Part shown: positions 1 through 10,121 of the stretch, piece by piece
Layout: each line of letters opens with the position of its first letter
Numbering within the stretch: position 1 is the first letter of the stretch
DNA from: Fibrisoma limi BUZ 3
GTDB taxonomy: Bacteria > Bacteroidota > Bacteroidia > Cytophagales > Spirosomataceae
Length of the DNA stretch: 64,000 nucleotides
Direction: 5' to 3'
NCBI RefSeq assembly: GCF_000296815.2
Contig: NZ_CAIT01000006.1
Location: 750,777-814,776, forward strand
The notes under the pieces: model-generated
What the model was told of the DNA's origin: nothing
What the model saw: only the letters and a program-made list of their open reading frames with translations
Databases searched by the model: none
Translations under genes and position numbers: made by a program

Positions 1-534
1 GAAGTGATCCTGACCGGCGAAGCGTTTTTTCAGGTGCAGAAACAGCAGCACGACGGCAAGCGGGTCAAATTCATCGTGCGGGCCGCCAACGTAGCGGTAG
101 AGGTACTGGGTACGACCTTCGACGTATCGACCCGCAACCGCAAGGTAAAGGTAGTCCTGAACGAAGGCAAGATTCGCCTGAACGTAGCCCAGCGCACCCT
201 CGACCTGCAACCGGGCGATCTGGTGGAGGTAAATAAAAGCCAGGCCATTACGCTGCGCAGCCGTATCGAACCCGAAGAACACTCCGCCTGGACGGCTGAT
301 GAACTGGTCTTCGATGAAACCCCGCTCTCGGACATTGCCCAACTGATCGAAAACAACTACGGCTACCGCGTTGCCTTTACTGATCCCGCGCTGGCTCGTC
401 GACGACTGACGGCCACCGTGCCCGATCCCAGCCTGGACGTGCTGCTGTCGGCGCTTGAAAAAGCGTTCTCCCTCAACATTACCCGCCAGGATAAAACCCT
501 GTTGATTCAGTCTGCCCGCGTATCCAAACCCTAA
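1..534 (+). CDS. FecR-family anti-sigma factor, C-terminal part (cut by window start)
   Basis: The reading frame is open from the first base, so the start lies outside the window and about 178 residues are visible. The first half has the beta-rich FecR pattern (LTGEAFFQV, then EVLGTTFDV). The last ~80 residues look like the DUF4974/STN-like domain that ends Bacteroidetes FecR proteins. In this family the inner-membrane anti-sigma factor holds an ECF sigma factor and passes on a signal from an outer-membrane transducer. The SusC gene starts 12 bp downstream and carries an N-terminal STN domain, so this is probably its signalling partner. The cognate sigma factor is expected upstream of the window. 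The family call is firm; the pairing is inferred from position. Confidence 0.88.
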   Translation, partial: EVILTGEAFFQVQKQQHDGKRVKFIVRAANVAVEVLGTTFDVSTRNRKVKVVLNEGKIRLNVAQRTLDLQPGDLVEVNKSQAITLRSRIEPEEHSAWTADELVFDETPLSDIAQLIENNYGYRVAFTDPALARRRLTATVPDPSLDVLLSALEKAFSLNITRQDKTLLIQSARVSKP

Positions 535-546
535 TCTGTAACCTTT

Positions 547-3500
547 ATGAACACGCATCTACGCTTATTTGTCCTTTTGTCTGCAACCGTCTGGAGCTGG
601 TTGCCGGTGGGGCTGGTCCCGGTCCAGGGGCAGCCGCTGCTGGCCAGAAATGCCCACCAGACCAGCCGCGATACGGCACCGGGCCGTGCCATACCCCTGC
701 GGCAGGCGCTGAAAGACCTGGAAAGTCGCCATAACGTACGCTTCGGGTACGACAGCCGCCTGCTCGACGGCAAACCGCTGGTGACTCCCGTTACGGCTGC
801 CGACGTACCTGCGGCACTGGAAACCTTGTTGACTCCGCTGGGACTCACCTACGAACAGGTGAGCAGCCGTCTGTTCATACTCCGCGAAAAGCCGGTTCCG
901 GAAGCGCCCGGATCGGTTGTGCAGGACCGGCGGGTCAGTGGTGTGGTTACCTCAACGGACAACGACCAGCCGTTGCCGGGGGTGAGCGTCACCATCAAAG
1001 GAACGAACCGGGGCACGACTACGGACGCGGAAGGACGATACACGCTGAGTGTGCCGGAGGGGAACGTAACGCTGGTGTTCTCGTTCGTCGGCTACACCCC
1101 CCAGGAGGTTACCGTCGGCAACCAGAGCACCATTAGCCCGACCCTGGCACCAGATAACCGCGCCCTGAACGAAGTAGTGGTGGTGGGCTACGGAACCGCC
1201 CAGCAGCGGGACCTCACCAGTGCTATTACGTCGCTAAAAGCCAAAGACTTACAGAATCAGCCCGTTACCAGCCCGGATGCGTTGCTGCAGGGGAAAGCCG
1301 CCGGGGTACAGGTCGTGCAGAACTCGGGTACACCGGCCGGCGAAATCTTTATCCGCATTCGGGGAACGGCCTCGCTGCTGGGCGAAACGCGGCCCCTCTA
1401 CGTCGTAGATGGGGTGCCGCTCAACAACTTCGGCGGTACCGTACTCGACGCGGGCGGGCAGCGCCAGTCAGCACTGGCCGACCTGAACCCGAACGACATT
1501 GAAAGTATCGACATCCTGAAAGATGCGGCTGCAGCCGCTATCTATGGCGCGCGGGGCAGCAACGGCGTAGTATTGATTACCACGAAACGGGGGAAAGCCG
1601 GTAAACCCCGGTTCAGCTTCGATGCCTATACGGGCGTACAGAGCGTGACCAAACGGCTCGATCTGCTCAACGGCGATCAGTTTGTGGAACTCCTGCGCGA
1701 ATCATTGACCAACCGGGGGCGCAATCCGCTGACGGAGAGTCCGTTTAACCAGGTGCAGCCAACTGGGATCAATACCGACTGGCAGGATGAAATTTTCCGG
1801 ACGGCCCCCATCAGCAACTACAACCTTTCCATAGCCGGGGGCAACGAACGGACCAGCAGCTTTGTGTCACTGGGGTATTTCCGCCAGAAGGGCACCATTA
1901 TTGGTCAGGATTACAAGCGCTACAACCTGCGGGTGAACCTCGACTACCAGGCGACCGACAAGCTGAAGCTCGGTACCAGCACCTTACTGAGCAATGCGCT
2001 GCAGGACCGGGTTGCCAATGATTTCAGCGGCTTTTCGATCCTGGGCAATGCCCTGACGCGGAATCCTAACCTGCCCGTTCGGAATCCGGACGGCACGTAT
2101 CCGCTGGACCCGCTGCTGAACGAAAATCCGGTCATGCTGGCCAATGATATCCTGTTCCAGAGCAACCAGAAGCGGGTTATTTCCAACCTGTACGCCGAGT
2201 ATCAGATCCTGAAAAACCTGACGTTCCGCAGTACCTTCGGTGTTGATTTCCTCGACGACCGGCAGGAGCGTTTTGTGCCAAGCTACGTGATTGCCCGGCA
2301 GAACCGCGCCGAAGCCCTGGCCGTGGACAGCGACCAGTTTACGTGGCTGAGCGACAATACGCTGACGTATCGGCAGCAGTTTGGCGCGCACACTATTTCG
2401 GTGCTGGCGGGGTTTGGGGTGCAGAAGTCGCAGGCCAATTTCCTCCAGGCAGGCGGGCAGACGGCCGGGTCGAACATCATCAAGACCATCGCGATTGCTG
2501 ATCCGTACATTCCGCAGCACTCCATTTCGGAATGGGCGCTGTTGTCGTATTTTGGCCGGGCCAGTTATAATTACAAGGACAAGTATCTGGCCGATGCCAG
2601 TTTCCGGGTCGATGGATCGAGCCGGTTCGGGGCCAACAAACGGTACGGGATCTTCCCGGCGCTGTCGGCCGGCTGGCGAATCTCGGAGGAGCCGTTCCTG
2701 AAAACCAATACGTTCATCAGTGACCTGAAGCTGCGGGCGGGCTACGGCGTGACGGGCAATCAGGAAGGCCTGGGCGGTAATTACCCGGCCCTGGCGCTCT
2801 ACGGCACCGGCCGGAACTACGACGGCAACCCCGGCATCGGTCAGGCCAACATTTCGAACCCCGAACTAGGCTGGGAGTCAACGGCAGCGGCCAACATTGG
2901 GCTGGACGTCGGCGTACTTAACAACCGCATCAGTCTGACCGCCGAAGCTTATCTGAAACGCACCCGCGATCTGATTTTCGAACGCCAACTGCCGTTTACG
3001 TCGGGTTTTGGCAGTATCAGCAACGCCAACATCGGCACCATGGATAACCGGGGGCTGGAGTTCACCCTGAATACGGTCAACGTGAACGGACCGTTTAAGT
3101 GGACCACCAACGTCAATATCTCCTTCAACCGAAACCGCATTACGTTCCTGCCGAACAACGGCGCGCTCGGATCGGACTTTATTTTCAAATTGCCGGATGC
3201 GTACGGCGTTGAAGGCCCGTACAGTATCTACCGCATCGGCCAGCCGGTGGGTAATTTCTACGGGTATCGGTACCTCGGCGTGTATGCGAGCGATGAGGAC
3301 GTACCCCGGATTCCCGACCCGGAGAACCGCATCACCGATCTCTACGAGCGGGGTGTCCGCGGGGGAGAGGCCGCTTTCCTGGACGTCAACAACGACGGAT
3401 TCATTTCCCGGGATGCCGACCGGGTGATCATTGGCAATGCGCTGCCCCGGCACATTGGAGGCATTACCAATACGATCAGCTACAAAGGGTTCGAACTGAG

Positions 3501-3960
3501 TGCCGTTGTCAACTGGTCGTACGGCAACCAGATCTACAACATGACGCGCGGGGTTCTGACGGGGATGATCGAAGATTTGAACCAGAGTACCGAAGTGCTC
3601 CGACGCTGGCGGAAACCGGGCGACATCACCGACGTACCCAAAGCGCTGTACGGCTCGTCGTCGGTGAGCGGTGCCGCCCCGACCGACGTTTCCGATCGTT
3701 ACCTGGAGGACGGTTCATTCCTGCGCTTCCGTAACATTACGCTGGGGTATAGTCTGCCGCAGCCACTTATCCAGCGCATCGGCCTGACGGCCGCCCGGGT
3801 GTACGTCAGCGGCCAGAACCTGATTACGCTGACCAACTACAGCGGGTTTGATCCCGAAAGCCAGAATACCGGCGGAGGGCGTATTCCGTCGCTGGGCGTT
3901 GATTACCTCACCCAGCCGCAGGCACGGGTGGTTACAGTCGGCTTAAGTGTAGGCTTTTAA
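547..3960 (+). CDS. SusC/RagA-family TonB-dependent outer-membrane transporter with STN domain
   Basis: This 1137-residue protein imports oligosaccharides or similar ligands across the outer membrane with SusD. In order: a signal peptide (~1-29), an STN signalling domain (~47-113), a carboxypeptidase-like beta domain (~128-205, with the phrase GTTTDAEGRYTL), the SusC signature NEVVVVGYGT (208-217), a plug (~235-350), and a beta barrel ending in aromatic Phe. The STN domain marks it as a transducer as well as a transporter, which fits the FecR gene just upstream. SusD follows after 15 bp. The substrate cannot be read from the sequence; neighbouring enolase-superfamily enzymes suggest a sugar or sugar-acid ligand. 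Confidence 0.95.
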   Translation: MNTHLRLFVLLSATVWSWLPVGLVPVQGQPLLARNAHQTSRDTAPGRAIPLRQALKDLESRHNVRFGYDSRLLDGKPLVTPVTAADVPAALETLLTPLGLTYEQVSSRLFILREKPVPEAPGSVVQDRRVSGVVTSTDNDQPLPGVSVTIKGTNRGTTTDAEGRYTLSVPEGNVTLVFSFVGYTPQEVTVGNQSTISPTLAPDNRALNEVVVVGYGTAQQRDLTSAITSLKAKDLQNQPVTSPDALLQGKAAGVQVVQNSGTPAGEIFIRIRGTASLLGETRPLYVVDGVPLNNFGGTVLDAGGQRQSALADLNPNDIESIDILKDAAAAAIYGARGSNGVVLITTKRGKAGKPRFSFDAYTGVQSVTKRLDLLNGDQFVELLRESLTNRGRNPLTESPFNQVQPTGINTDWQDEIFRTAPISNYNLSIAGGNERTSSFVSLGYFRQKGTIIGQDYKRYNLRVNLDYQATDKLKLGTSTLLSNALQDRVANDFSGFSILGNALTRNPNLPVRNPDGTYPLDPLLNENPVMLANDILFQSNQKRVISNLYAEYQILKNLTFRSTFGVDFLDDRQERFVPSYVIARQNRAEALAVDSDQFTWLSDNTLTYRQQFGAHTISVLAGFGVQKSQANFLQAGGQTAGSNIIKTIAIADPYIPQHSISEWALLSYFGRASYNYKDKYLADASFRVDGSSRFGANKRYGIFPALSAGWRISEEPFLKTNTFISDLKLRAGYGVTGNQEGLGGNYPALALYGTGRNYDGNPGIGQANISNPELGWESTAAANIGLDVGVLNNRISLTAEAYLKRTRDLIFERQLPFTSGFGSISNANIGTMDNRGLEFTLNTVNVNGPFKWTTNVNISFNRNRITFLPNNGALGSDFIFKLPDAYGVEGPYSIYRIGQPVGNFYGYRYLGVYASDEDVPRIPDPENRITDLYERGVRGGEAAFLDVNNDGFISRDADRVIIGNALPRHIGGITNTISYKGFELSAVVNWSYGNQIYNMTRGVLTGMIEDLNQSTEVLRRWRKPGDITDVPKALYGSSSVSGAAPTDVSDRYLEDGSFLRFRNITLGYSLPQPLIQRIGLTAARVYVSGQNLITLTNYSGFDPESQNTGGGRIPSLGVDYLTQPQARVVTVGLSVGF

Positions 3961-3975
3961 ACTCTGTTCTAAACC

Positions 3976-5355
3976 ATGAAAACCGTTTATAAACTTACAA
4001 TCCTGTCGGCGCTGCTGAGTCTTTCGTCCTGTGGAGACATTCTGGAGCTGACACCACCGAGTTCTATTGTTGCCGAAAATTTCTGGCAGACAGCGGGTGA
4101 TGCGGAAGCGGGGCTGATGAACGCCTACAACTCCATGCAGAACTCGATGACGCAAAACTTTATTATCGTGCCGCTGGTGCTGGCCGATGATGCCCGCGCC
4201 AATAGTGGTGGTAACTTTACCCGCCACGAAGCCTTTGTCGCGACGCCGGTACACGGTAACATTCTGGATCACTGGCGGGAGGTGTATGCCGCCGTGCACG
4301 GGGCCAACGACGTACTGGCCAACGTACCAACCATCAACGATCCGGCGCTCCAGAAAGACCGGGTGCTGGGGGAAGCGTATTTCATCCGGGGCTGGGCCTT
4401 TTTCCAACTGACGCGGCTCTGGGGTAAGATTCCGCTGCCGCTGCAGCCATCCAAATCGGCCACCCAGGATTTTCAGCTTCGACGTAGTGAGGTGCCGGAG
4501 GTATACGCCCAGATTATAAAAGACCTGCAGGAGGCTGAGCGGCTGCTGCCTGCCACGCATCCCGGGAATAACCGCGCCCGGCCCGCCAAAGGCTCAGCGC
4601 AGGCGTGGCTCGCCAAGGTGTACCTGCAGCGAAATGCGCAGGGCGACTACGCACTGGCCCTGGCCGAGTGCGAAAAAGTGATGGCCGATGCTCAGTACCG
4701 GCTCGTACCGGGTGCCAACTTCGGCGATCTGTTTGCGGTCGGGAAGCAGAATACGACTGAGACTATCTTCGAAATGTCGTTCCGGCCGAACCGCTCGACT
4801 GAGGGTCATGATCTCGATAACGAAACGGTGCCCTTTACGGGGGCGGGCTTTCGGATGCGTCCGGAAACCAAAATTGTCAACGCGTTTCAGGCCAGTACCG
4901 GCGACCTTCGGGCGGCCGTCAGTTTGGGTACGCATAACAACAACCGGTACATCCGGAAGTATGAGGCCGCTCCGCCAACGACCAACATCCGGGGCAATCA
5001 GACCACCAATATTGTCTATCTGCGGCTGGCCGACATCATCCTGCTCCGGGCGGAATGCCTCAACGAACTGGGGCGCACCGCCGAGGCCATTCCGTTCCTG
5101 AACCAGATCCGGACGCGGGCGGGCCTGCAGCCAACTACGGCTACCACGCAGGCGCAGGTGAAACAGGCCATTGAGGATGAACGCTTCCTCGAACTGGCGT
5201 TTGAGCCACACCGCTGGTACGATCTCGTCCGCTGGAACAAGGCGGTCGGCACGGTAGCCAACCTGACCGAAGCCAACCGGGCTCGTATCCTCTGGCCCGT
5301 ACCTTCCCGCGAACTGGACCTGAATCCAAATCTGGACCAGAACCCGAGTTACTGA
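3976..5355 (+). CDS. SusD/RagB-family outer-membrane lipoprotein
   Basis: A 459-residue ligand-binding lipoprotein that caps the SusC barrel on the cell surface. The lipobox ends in Cys19 (LSSC), followed by the usual SusD opening (LELTPPSSIVAENFWQT). Further SusD hallmarks are an N-terminal helical TPR-like region, RGWAFFQLTRLWG near 140, and the C-terminal signatures ERFLELAFEPHRWYDLVRW and the closing NPNLDQNPSY. The start codon lies 15 bp after susC, so the two are co-transcribed. A stem-loop at 5359-5408 follows the stop codon and probably lowers read-through into the next gene. Confidence 0.95.
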   Translation: MKTVYKLTILSALLSLSSCGDILELTPPSSIVAENFWQTAGDAEAGLMNAYNSMQNSMTQNFIIVPLVLADDARANSGGNFTRHEAFVATPVHGNILDHWREVYAAVHGANDVLANVPTINDPALQKDRVLGEAYFIRGWAFFQLTRLWGKIPLPLQPSKSATQDFQLRRSEVPEVYAQIIKDLQEAERLLPATHPGNNRARPAKGSAQAWLAKVYLQRNAQGDYALALAECEKVMADAQYRLVPGANFGDLFAVGKQNTTETIFEMSFRPNRSTEGHDLDNETVPFTGAGFRMRPETKIVNAFQASTGDLRAAVSLGTHNNNRYIRKYEAAPPTTNIRGNQTTNIVYLRLADIILLRAECLNELGRTAEAIPFLNQIRTRAGLQPTTATTQAQVKQAIEDERFLELAFEPHRWYDLVRWNKAVGTVANLTEANRARILWPVPSRELDLNPNLDQNPSY

Positions 5356-5358
5356 CGA

Positions 5359-5408
5359 ACCAACCCCGCAGGGTACTACGTGTCCGGGTAAAACCTGGCG
5401 GGGTTGGT
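5359..5408 (+). terminator. Stem-loop after susD
   Basis: The 11-bp arms ACCAACCCCGC (5359-5369) and GCGGGGTTGGT (5398-5408) pair perfectly, and AGG/CCT pairs extend the inner stem. There is no strong T run. It probably acts as a processing or partial-termination site separating abundant SusCD mRNA from the enzyme genes downstream. Confidence 0.6.
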
Positions 5409-5422
5409 ATAAATCTAAAACG

Positions 5423-6619
5423 ATGCAACGCAGAAATTTTCTTAAAACGACCGCCCTGGGCGTGGGTTCGCTGTATGCGGGCCTGCCCGCGCTGGCTCAC
5501 GCCGGCGACGTTCCCAAGGACATCAAAATCAAGAGTGTGAAGGGGATTGTGTTTCAGGATGGCTATGACCGGGGCGTGTATGTCCGCGTCGAGGCTACCG
5601 ATGGCACCGTGGGGTGGGGCGAAAGCAGTGCCAACGGCATCCGGGCGGTGCAGACCATCATCAACGATTTGCTGGCCCCGCAGGTGGTTGGGCAAAGCCC
5701 GTTCGATACCGAAATGCTTTGGGAGCAGATGTTCTGGAAGAATGTCGACCTGGGATCGGGCGGGATACTGACCTATGCCATCGCCGGTGTTGACTGTGCC
5801 CTGTGGGATTTGAAAGGCAAACTGCTGGGTGTGCCCGTCCACAACCTGATTGGCGGGAAATTCCGCGACCGCGTGCCGGCCTATGCGGGCTTCCGGCTCA
5901 AGGGCGGTGCCGTTCCGCTTCCCGAGGCTATCAAGCAAGCCGTCAAACTAGCCGAAAAAGGGTTCAAACGGCTTAAAATCAGGGCACAGATACGGGAGTA
6001 CAACATCAATCCGAAAAACGACCCCTGCCTTAAATACTATACGGCCATTCGGAAAGAACTGCCCGACAGCGTGGATTTATTTCTGGATCCCAACGAAGGG
6101 TACACCGGCTACCGGGCCATTGAAGTTGGTAAAACGCTGGAGGGGATGGGTATGAAATTTTACGAAAGTCCCTGCCCCAACGAAAACCTCGAAGACCTCG
6201 CTACGGTGGTTGATGCGCTGACGATTCCGGTGATGGCGGGCGAAAAATGTTACACGCGCTGGATGGTCGAAAGCCTCATTAAAATCGGGAAACCCGACAT
6301 CATCAACACCGATTTTATCAAGTCGGGGGGCATCACCGAAGGACTGAAAATTTGCCACGTGGCCGGGCTGTACCACAAACAGATTGTGCCGCACAACACC
6401 AAACCGATGCAGGGCAGCGCGGCCACCATGCAGATCCTGGCCGCCATTCCCAACTGCGGCCCGATGGTCGAATACATTGAAGCCGACCTGTACAAAACCA
6501 TCTGTTCGGTATTTGACGAGGGCATTCAGTTTCAGGATGGCGACATGCTGCTGCCCAAAGGCAACGGGCTGGGGCTGGTGATCAACGAGAAACGGGCCAA
6601 GGCGCTGTTTGGGTATTGA
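5423..6619 (+). CDS. Tat-exported mandelate racemase/muconate lactonizing-type enolase-superfamily enzyme
   Basis: 398 residues. A twin-arginine leader (QRRNFLK, Arg3-Arg4, then a hydrophobic stretch to ~28) predicts folded export to the periplasm. Enolase-superfamily residues are visible: the Lys motif KIR (185-187), metal ligands Asp222 (LDPNEG), Glu248 (YESP) and Glu274 (AGEK), and the Asp297/His324 dyad (NTDFIKSGG, PHN). Such enzymes abstract the alpha proton of a carboxylate, usually as sugar-acid dehydratases or epimerases. The KxK motif has Arg in the second position, and export is unusual for this family. The exact substrate is unknown; it sits directly behind susCD. Confidence 0.85.
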   Translation: MQRRNFLKTTALGVGSLYAGLPALAHAGDVPKDIKIKSVKGIVFQDGYDRGVYVRVEATDGTVGWGESSANGIRAVQTIINDLLAPQVVGQSPFDTEMLWEQMFWKNVDLGSGGILTYAIAGVDCALWDLKGKLLGVPVHNLIGGKFRDRVPAYAGFRLKGGAVPLPEAIKQAVKLAEKGFKRLKIRAQIREYNINPKNDPCLKYYTAIRKELPDSVDLFLDPNEGYTGYRAIEVGKTLEGMGMKFYESPCPNENLEDLATVVDALTIPVMAGEKCYTRWMVESLIKIGKPDIINTDFIKSGGITEGLKICHVAGLYHKQIVPHNTKPMQGSAATMQILAAIPNCGPMVEYIEADLYKTICSVFDEGIQFQDGDMLLPKGNGLGLVINEKRAKALFGY

Positions 6620-6700
6620 GAGAAGTTGCCTTAATCTTTGACTAAGCCCGTGTTTGGCTGACACCCGGCAGAAGCACAACCGACCGCATCTGAGAGACGT

Positions 6701-8998
6701 ATGAACCCGTACCGACTTCTTTTCTTTTCGTGTTACATCGCCCTTCGTACGGTTGTCGGTGTGCAGGCAAACGCGGACCCGATCCGCTGGAACCTGGCCG
6801 CCTACAAAGCACAACCGGGCCTGACGGCCACCGTGCGGGCCGATACCCTGCTGTTGGCCTGGGCCGGTGGTGTTAACGCCGACTACCGGGCCTATTTTGT
6901 GGTGGATCAGGGTACGCCTAAACTGGCCAGACTGGCCGTTCGTAAACAAGGCGGCAACTGGAAACGGCTGGCTACCCAACTGACGCCTGAATACCGGGTT
7001 GCCTCGGCCATCCGGCGCGTGACCCAGCAACAAACCGAACCCCTCGAAAAATTAGGCATACCCCTGACCGAACGTACCCTGAATGCCATCAAGTGGGACG
7101 CCTTCTGGGATGCCCCCCTGCTTACGGGCAATGTGCCGCCCCTGTCTCACAAAACTGCCATCCCGGCGTTCGCCCGGTTTGCCAACCATCCGGGTATGCC
7201 CCGACTGGCGAGCGAGATCAAACGCGTAACAGCCACGTATCAGGTAACAGAAGGCGCGGTACGTACCAACGGGGCAAGGATGGAAATCCGGTTCGACGGC
7301 GTTCAGGCAGGCATTTTTAGCGGGTATTTGCAATATGACATTTTCCGCGGGTCCGGCCTGATCCGGCAAACGCTGATGGCTAAAACCGAAGACCCGTCCG
7401 TGGCCTTCAAATTCGACGCGGGCCTGTCGGGGATGCCCCGACACCAATCAACGCGTCTGCTCTGGCGCGACCTGGGCCGCCATTGGCAACAGGTGCGTTT
7501 CGGAACACCACCCGATAAAGCGCCCGTCACCGTCAAAAGCAGCAACCGGCTCATAGCGGTCGAAACCGAAGCCGGGTCAATGGCCGTGTTTCCACCCCCG
7601 CACAGTTTTTTCTGGGCCCGCGAAACTGAGCAGAACTTAGGTTATAGCTGGTACCGGACCGACTCCGCCCAGACGTTTTCGTTGGGCATTCGGCAGGCCG
7701 ACTATGAAGAGGACCCGCATTTCTCCCACAATTTCGCCCTGTACAGTGCCCGGCCCGGTACGTGGCAGCGGATGCCTATGTTTATTCTGCTGAGTCCGGA
7801 TTCGGGAGAGCAGGTGATCGAACAGGCGCTGGCTTACACCCACCACGATTTTTTTAAGCCGCTACCCGGCTACAAAGTGATGGGCTATCATTACCACGTA
7901 GGCCTGGTGAAACGATTTACCGACGCGGGCGGCTCGGGTCGGATCAACGATATTGAAGCGATTAAAAGCGTCGGCATCAATTTGTTCGGGGTGATTGATG
8001 GGGTTCGGGGGGAGGCCCGTAACGCCGTGGACGACTCGTTTTTGGAGGCCCAGGCGACCTATTATCAGACCGCCCGGCTGCATTCCGACAAGGATTTTCT
8101 GCTGATGCCACACGACGAAAACAGCACAGACGGCCGTAGTTACGAGTTGGGCGGGCATCACGATCTGCTGCTTTCCAAACCGGTATTCTGGCGGAACACC
8201 CGAAAACCGGGTCAGCCGCTTGTGGAACAACACCCGAAATACGGCCCGGTGTACAACCTGGGTAGCCCGGCCGATCTGATGGCGATGACTGAACGGGAAA
8301 ACGCACTGATCTCCATGCCTCACCCGCGCACAAAAGGGTCAACCGGCTACCCCGATGCGATTAAAGACACACCCCATTTCCTCCATGAACGGTATTTTGG
8401 ATTAGGCTACCGCTGGGGCATGGGCATTGATGCCTCCGAAAGCAGGCTTGGCGAATACCGGTTTATTGCCTTGTGGGACGAAGTAAACAACTGGATGACG
8501 GCCCGCAACCGGCCGTTGAAGCACGTGATGGCCATTTCCGAAACACGGTCCGACTACGGAGAGCGGGGCAAGCCACCCTACGATGACATCTACGGCATGT
8601 CGCCGGTGAACTACGTAAAAATTGATCGCGTGCCTACGGTCGATGATATGTCGCCGGTTATCAAGGCCCTGAAGGAAGGAGCGTTTTTTGTCACGTCCGG
8701 CGAAGTGCTCATTACGTCGTTCGCCCTCACCGGTACGGGTGAACAGAGACGGCTGACGGCCGACGTTGAATGGACGTTCCCGCTCGATTTTGTCGAGGTT
8801 GTCTGGGGGGATGGCGTACAGACGCACCGCAACGTAATCCCCACAACAGACCTCCCCCCATTCGGTAAAAAGCGGTTTACCATTCCGTTCGATCCAACCG
8901 GCAAGAAGTGGGTTCGGTTTGCCGCCTGGGACGTAGCAACCAACGGGGCAATGGGGCAGCCCCAGCGGCTGGAGCCTGATCCAACGACCAGACAGTAA
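6701..8998 (+). CDS. Secreted protein of unknown function, possible PHP/CehA-like metallohydrolase
   Basis: 765 residues with a signal peptide (~1-24). The N-terminal ~390 residues look beta-rich and are not recognised. The C-terminal half has clustered histidines in PHP-like contexts: GYHYHVG (~395-401), LLMPHDEN, GGHHDLLL and SMPHPRTKG. It closes with a beta-sandwich-like domain (GAFFVTSGEVLITSF onward) like those following PHP domains in CehA-type proteins. If so it would hydrolyse an ester or phosphoester outside the cytoplasm, but the catalytic set is not proven. It follows the enolase-type gene in the same direction, which suggests a joint role in breaking down the SusCD substrate. Confidence 0.5.
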   Translation: MNPYRLLFFSCYIALRTVVGVQANADPIRWNLAAYKAQPGLTATVRADTLLLAWAGGVNADYRAYFVVDQGTPKLARLAVRKQGGNWKRLATQLTPEYRVASAIRRVTQQQTEPLEKLGIPLTERTLNAIKWDAFWDAPLLTGNVPPLSHKTAIPAFARFANHPGMPRLASEIKRVTATYQVTEGAVRTNGARMEIRFDGVQAGIFSGYLQYDIFRGSGLIRQTLMAKTEDPSVAFKFDAGLSGMPRHQSTRLLWRDLGRHWQQVRFGTPPDKAPVTVKSSNRLIAVETEAGSMAVFPPPHSFFWARETEQNLGYSWYRTDSAQTFSLGIRQADYEEDPHFSHNFALYSARPGTWQRMPMFILLSPDSGEQVIEQALAYTHHDFFKPLPGYKVMGYHYHVGLVKRFTDAGGSGRINDIEAIKSVGINLFGVIDGVRGEARNAVDDSFLEAQATYYQTARLHSDKDFLLMPHDENSTDGRSYELGGHHDLLLSKPVFWRNTRKPGQPLVEQHPKYGPVYNLGSPADLMAMTERENALISMPHPRTKGSTGYPDAIKDTPHFLHERYFGLGYRWGMGIDASESRLGEYRFIALWDEVNNWMTARNRPLKHVMAISETRSDYGERGKPPYDDIYGMSPVNYVKIDRVPTVDDMSPVIKALKEGAFFVTSGEVLITSFALTGTGEQRRLTADVEWTFPLDFVEVVWGDGVQTHRNVIPTTDLPPFGKKRFTIPFDPTGKKWVRFAAWDVATNGAMGQPQRLEPDPTTRQ

Positions 8999-9012
8999 GA
9001 AAAAGCGCGAAC

Positions 9013-10098
9013 ATGAAATACAGCTTTAGTATAGCGGGGTGGTTAGGGCTGGCTCTACAGTTGCCGGTAACCCAACAGGTGCCAGGCGTTCGTAGTGAGC
9101 ATACTACCCAACAAACCTCTACCCGTACCACCGGCCTGAAACTGTCGCTGCTGCAACAGATTCCTACCCGCAACGTAGTGGCTTCGTATGCAGGGGCTGA
9201 TAAAGGCGCGGGCAATACGTCCGTAAATTTTGAGAGCGAGAACACGTACAAATGGTCGGGCGGCTCACCTTATACGGCCGACAGTTGGGGGTATTTTACA
9301 CCCGATGGCCGTGAGTTGCCTTACATCAAACGTGACCGCGACCTGGGGCAAACGTTCCAATACACCGGAAAAACGCCAAAAACCTTAACGGCCATTACGG
9401 TTGCCACCGGCTACGGTACCAACGCCGTTCGCCCAAACACCTACGGCGCGGGCTTATCTGTTCAGGTCTTTGCCGTATCGGGCGAGCCGGTGCTGAACGA
9501 CAATGGCTCCGGCCCCGGAACCGAAGCTTTTCATGGTTTTCCGCATAACCGCCTTGCGGATTCAATTCCTCATACCCGCGACGATTATTTCACAGGCGAG
9601 GCCTACACCTCGCTGGCCGTGTTTTCGGGTGCGACGTTTCCGGGCAGGAGGGCCTTTGGTTTTGCCGGACCCGCACCGGCGGACCGGCCGTACCGTACCG
9701 ACACCGAAGTCGTTCCGCCCGATCACCCAAAGCTGAAAGGTCGGCTGCTTCGGTTTGCATTGCCCGCCGACAAGCTCATAACACTGATGCCGGGCAAGCA
9801 ATACGCATTTCTTATTATGCTGGACAAAATGGCCCCCAACTGCGGCTTCACGCTGGCCAACAACTATTACGGCAAGTACCCGGACGGTCACGGTATCCGG
9901 CGCGATGGGAATGGTGTATTTCCGCCCGTTGCGGCTGATCCAACGCGACCATTCACTGATCCTTCCAACGCGGAAGCCTATGCGTCGGCTCATTTTCCCG
10001 CTGACCTTGCCCAGCGAACGGCTATTCCCCCCGGTACCAATGGCTATCCCGACGTCTGTACCTGGCGGGACCTGTTGTTTTATATTGAAGCGAAGTAA
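9013..10098 (+). CDS. Secreted protein of unknown function
   Basis: 361 residues; I do not recognise the family. An N-terminal hydrophobic stretch (~5-20) suggests export. The rest is rich in Gly, Thr, Tyr and Pro with short beta-like segments (SWGYFTPDGRELPYI; LGQTFQYTG), as in secreted carbohydrate-binding or jelly-roll proteins. It starts 14 bp after the previous gene, so the two are almost certainly co-transcribed and probably act on the same substrate. Confidence 0.7.
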   Translation: MKYSFSIAGWLGLALQLPVTQQVPGVRSEHTTQQTSTRTTGLKLSLLQQIPTRNVVASYAGADKGAGNTSVNFESENTYKWSGGSPYTADSWGYFTPDGRELPYIKRDRDLGQTFQYTGKTPKTLTAITVATGYGTNAVRPNTYGAGLSVQVFAVSGEPVLNDNGSGPGTEAFHGFPHNRLADSIPHTRDDYFTGEAYTSLAVFSGATFPGRRAFGFAGPAPADRPYRTDTEVVPPDHPKLKGRLLRFALPADKLITLMPGKQYAFLIMLDKMAPNCGFTLANNYYGKYPDGHGIRRDGNGVFPPVAADPTRPFTDPSNAEAYASAHFPADLAQRTAIPPGTNGYPDVCTWRDLLFYIEAK

Positions 10099-10121
10099 CC
10101 GGCCTGAACCAATTAACACGT

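Noticed and set aside
2381-2701. Open frames opposite or out of phase with large genes (for example this one within susC)
   Set aside because: The translated proteins are rich in Arg, Ser and Cys with no domain, and they mirror the GC-rich coding strand of a clearly better gene.
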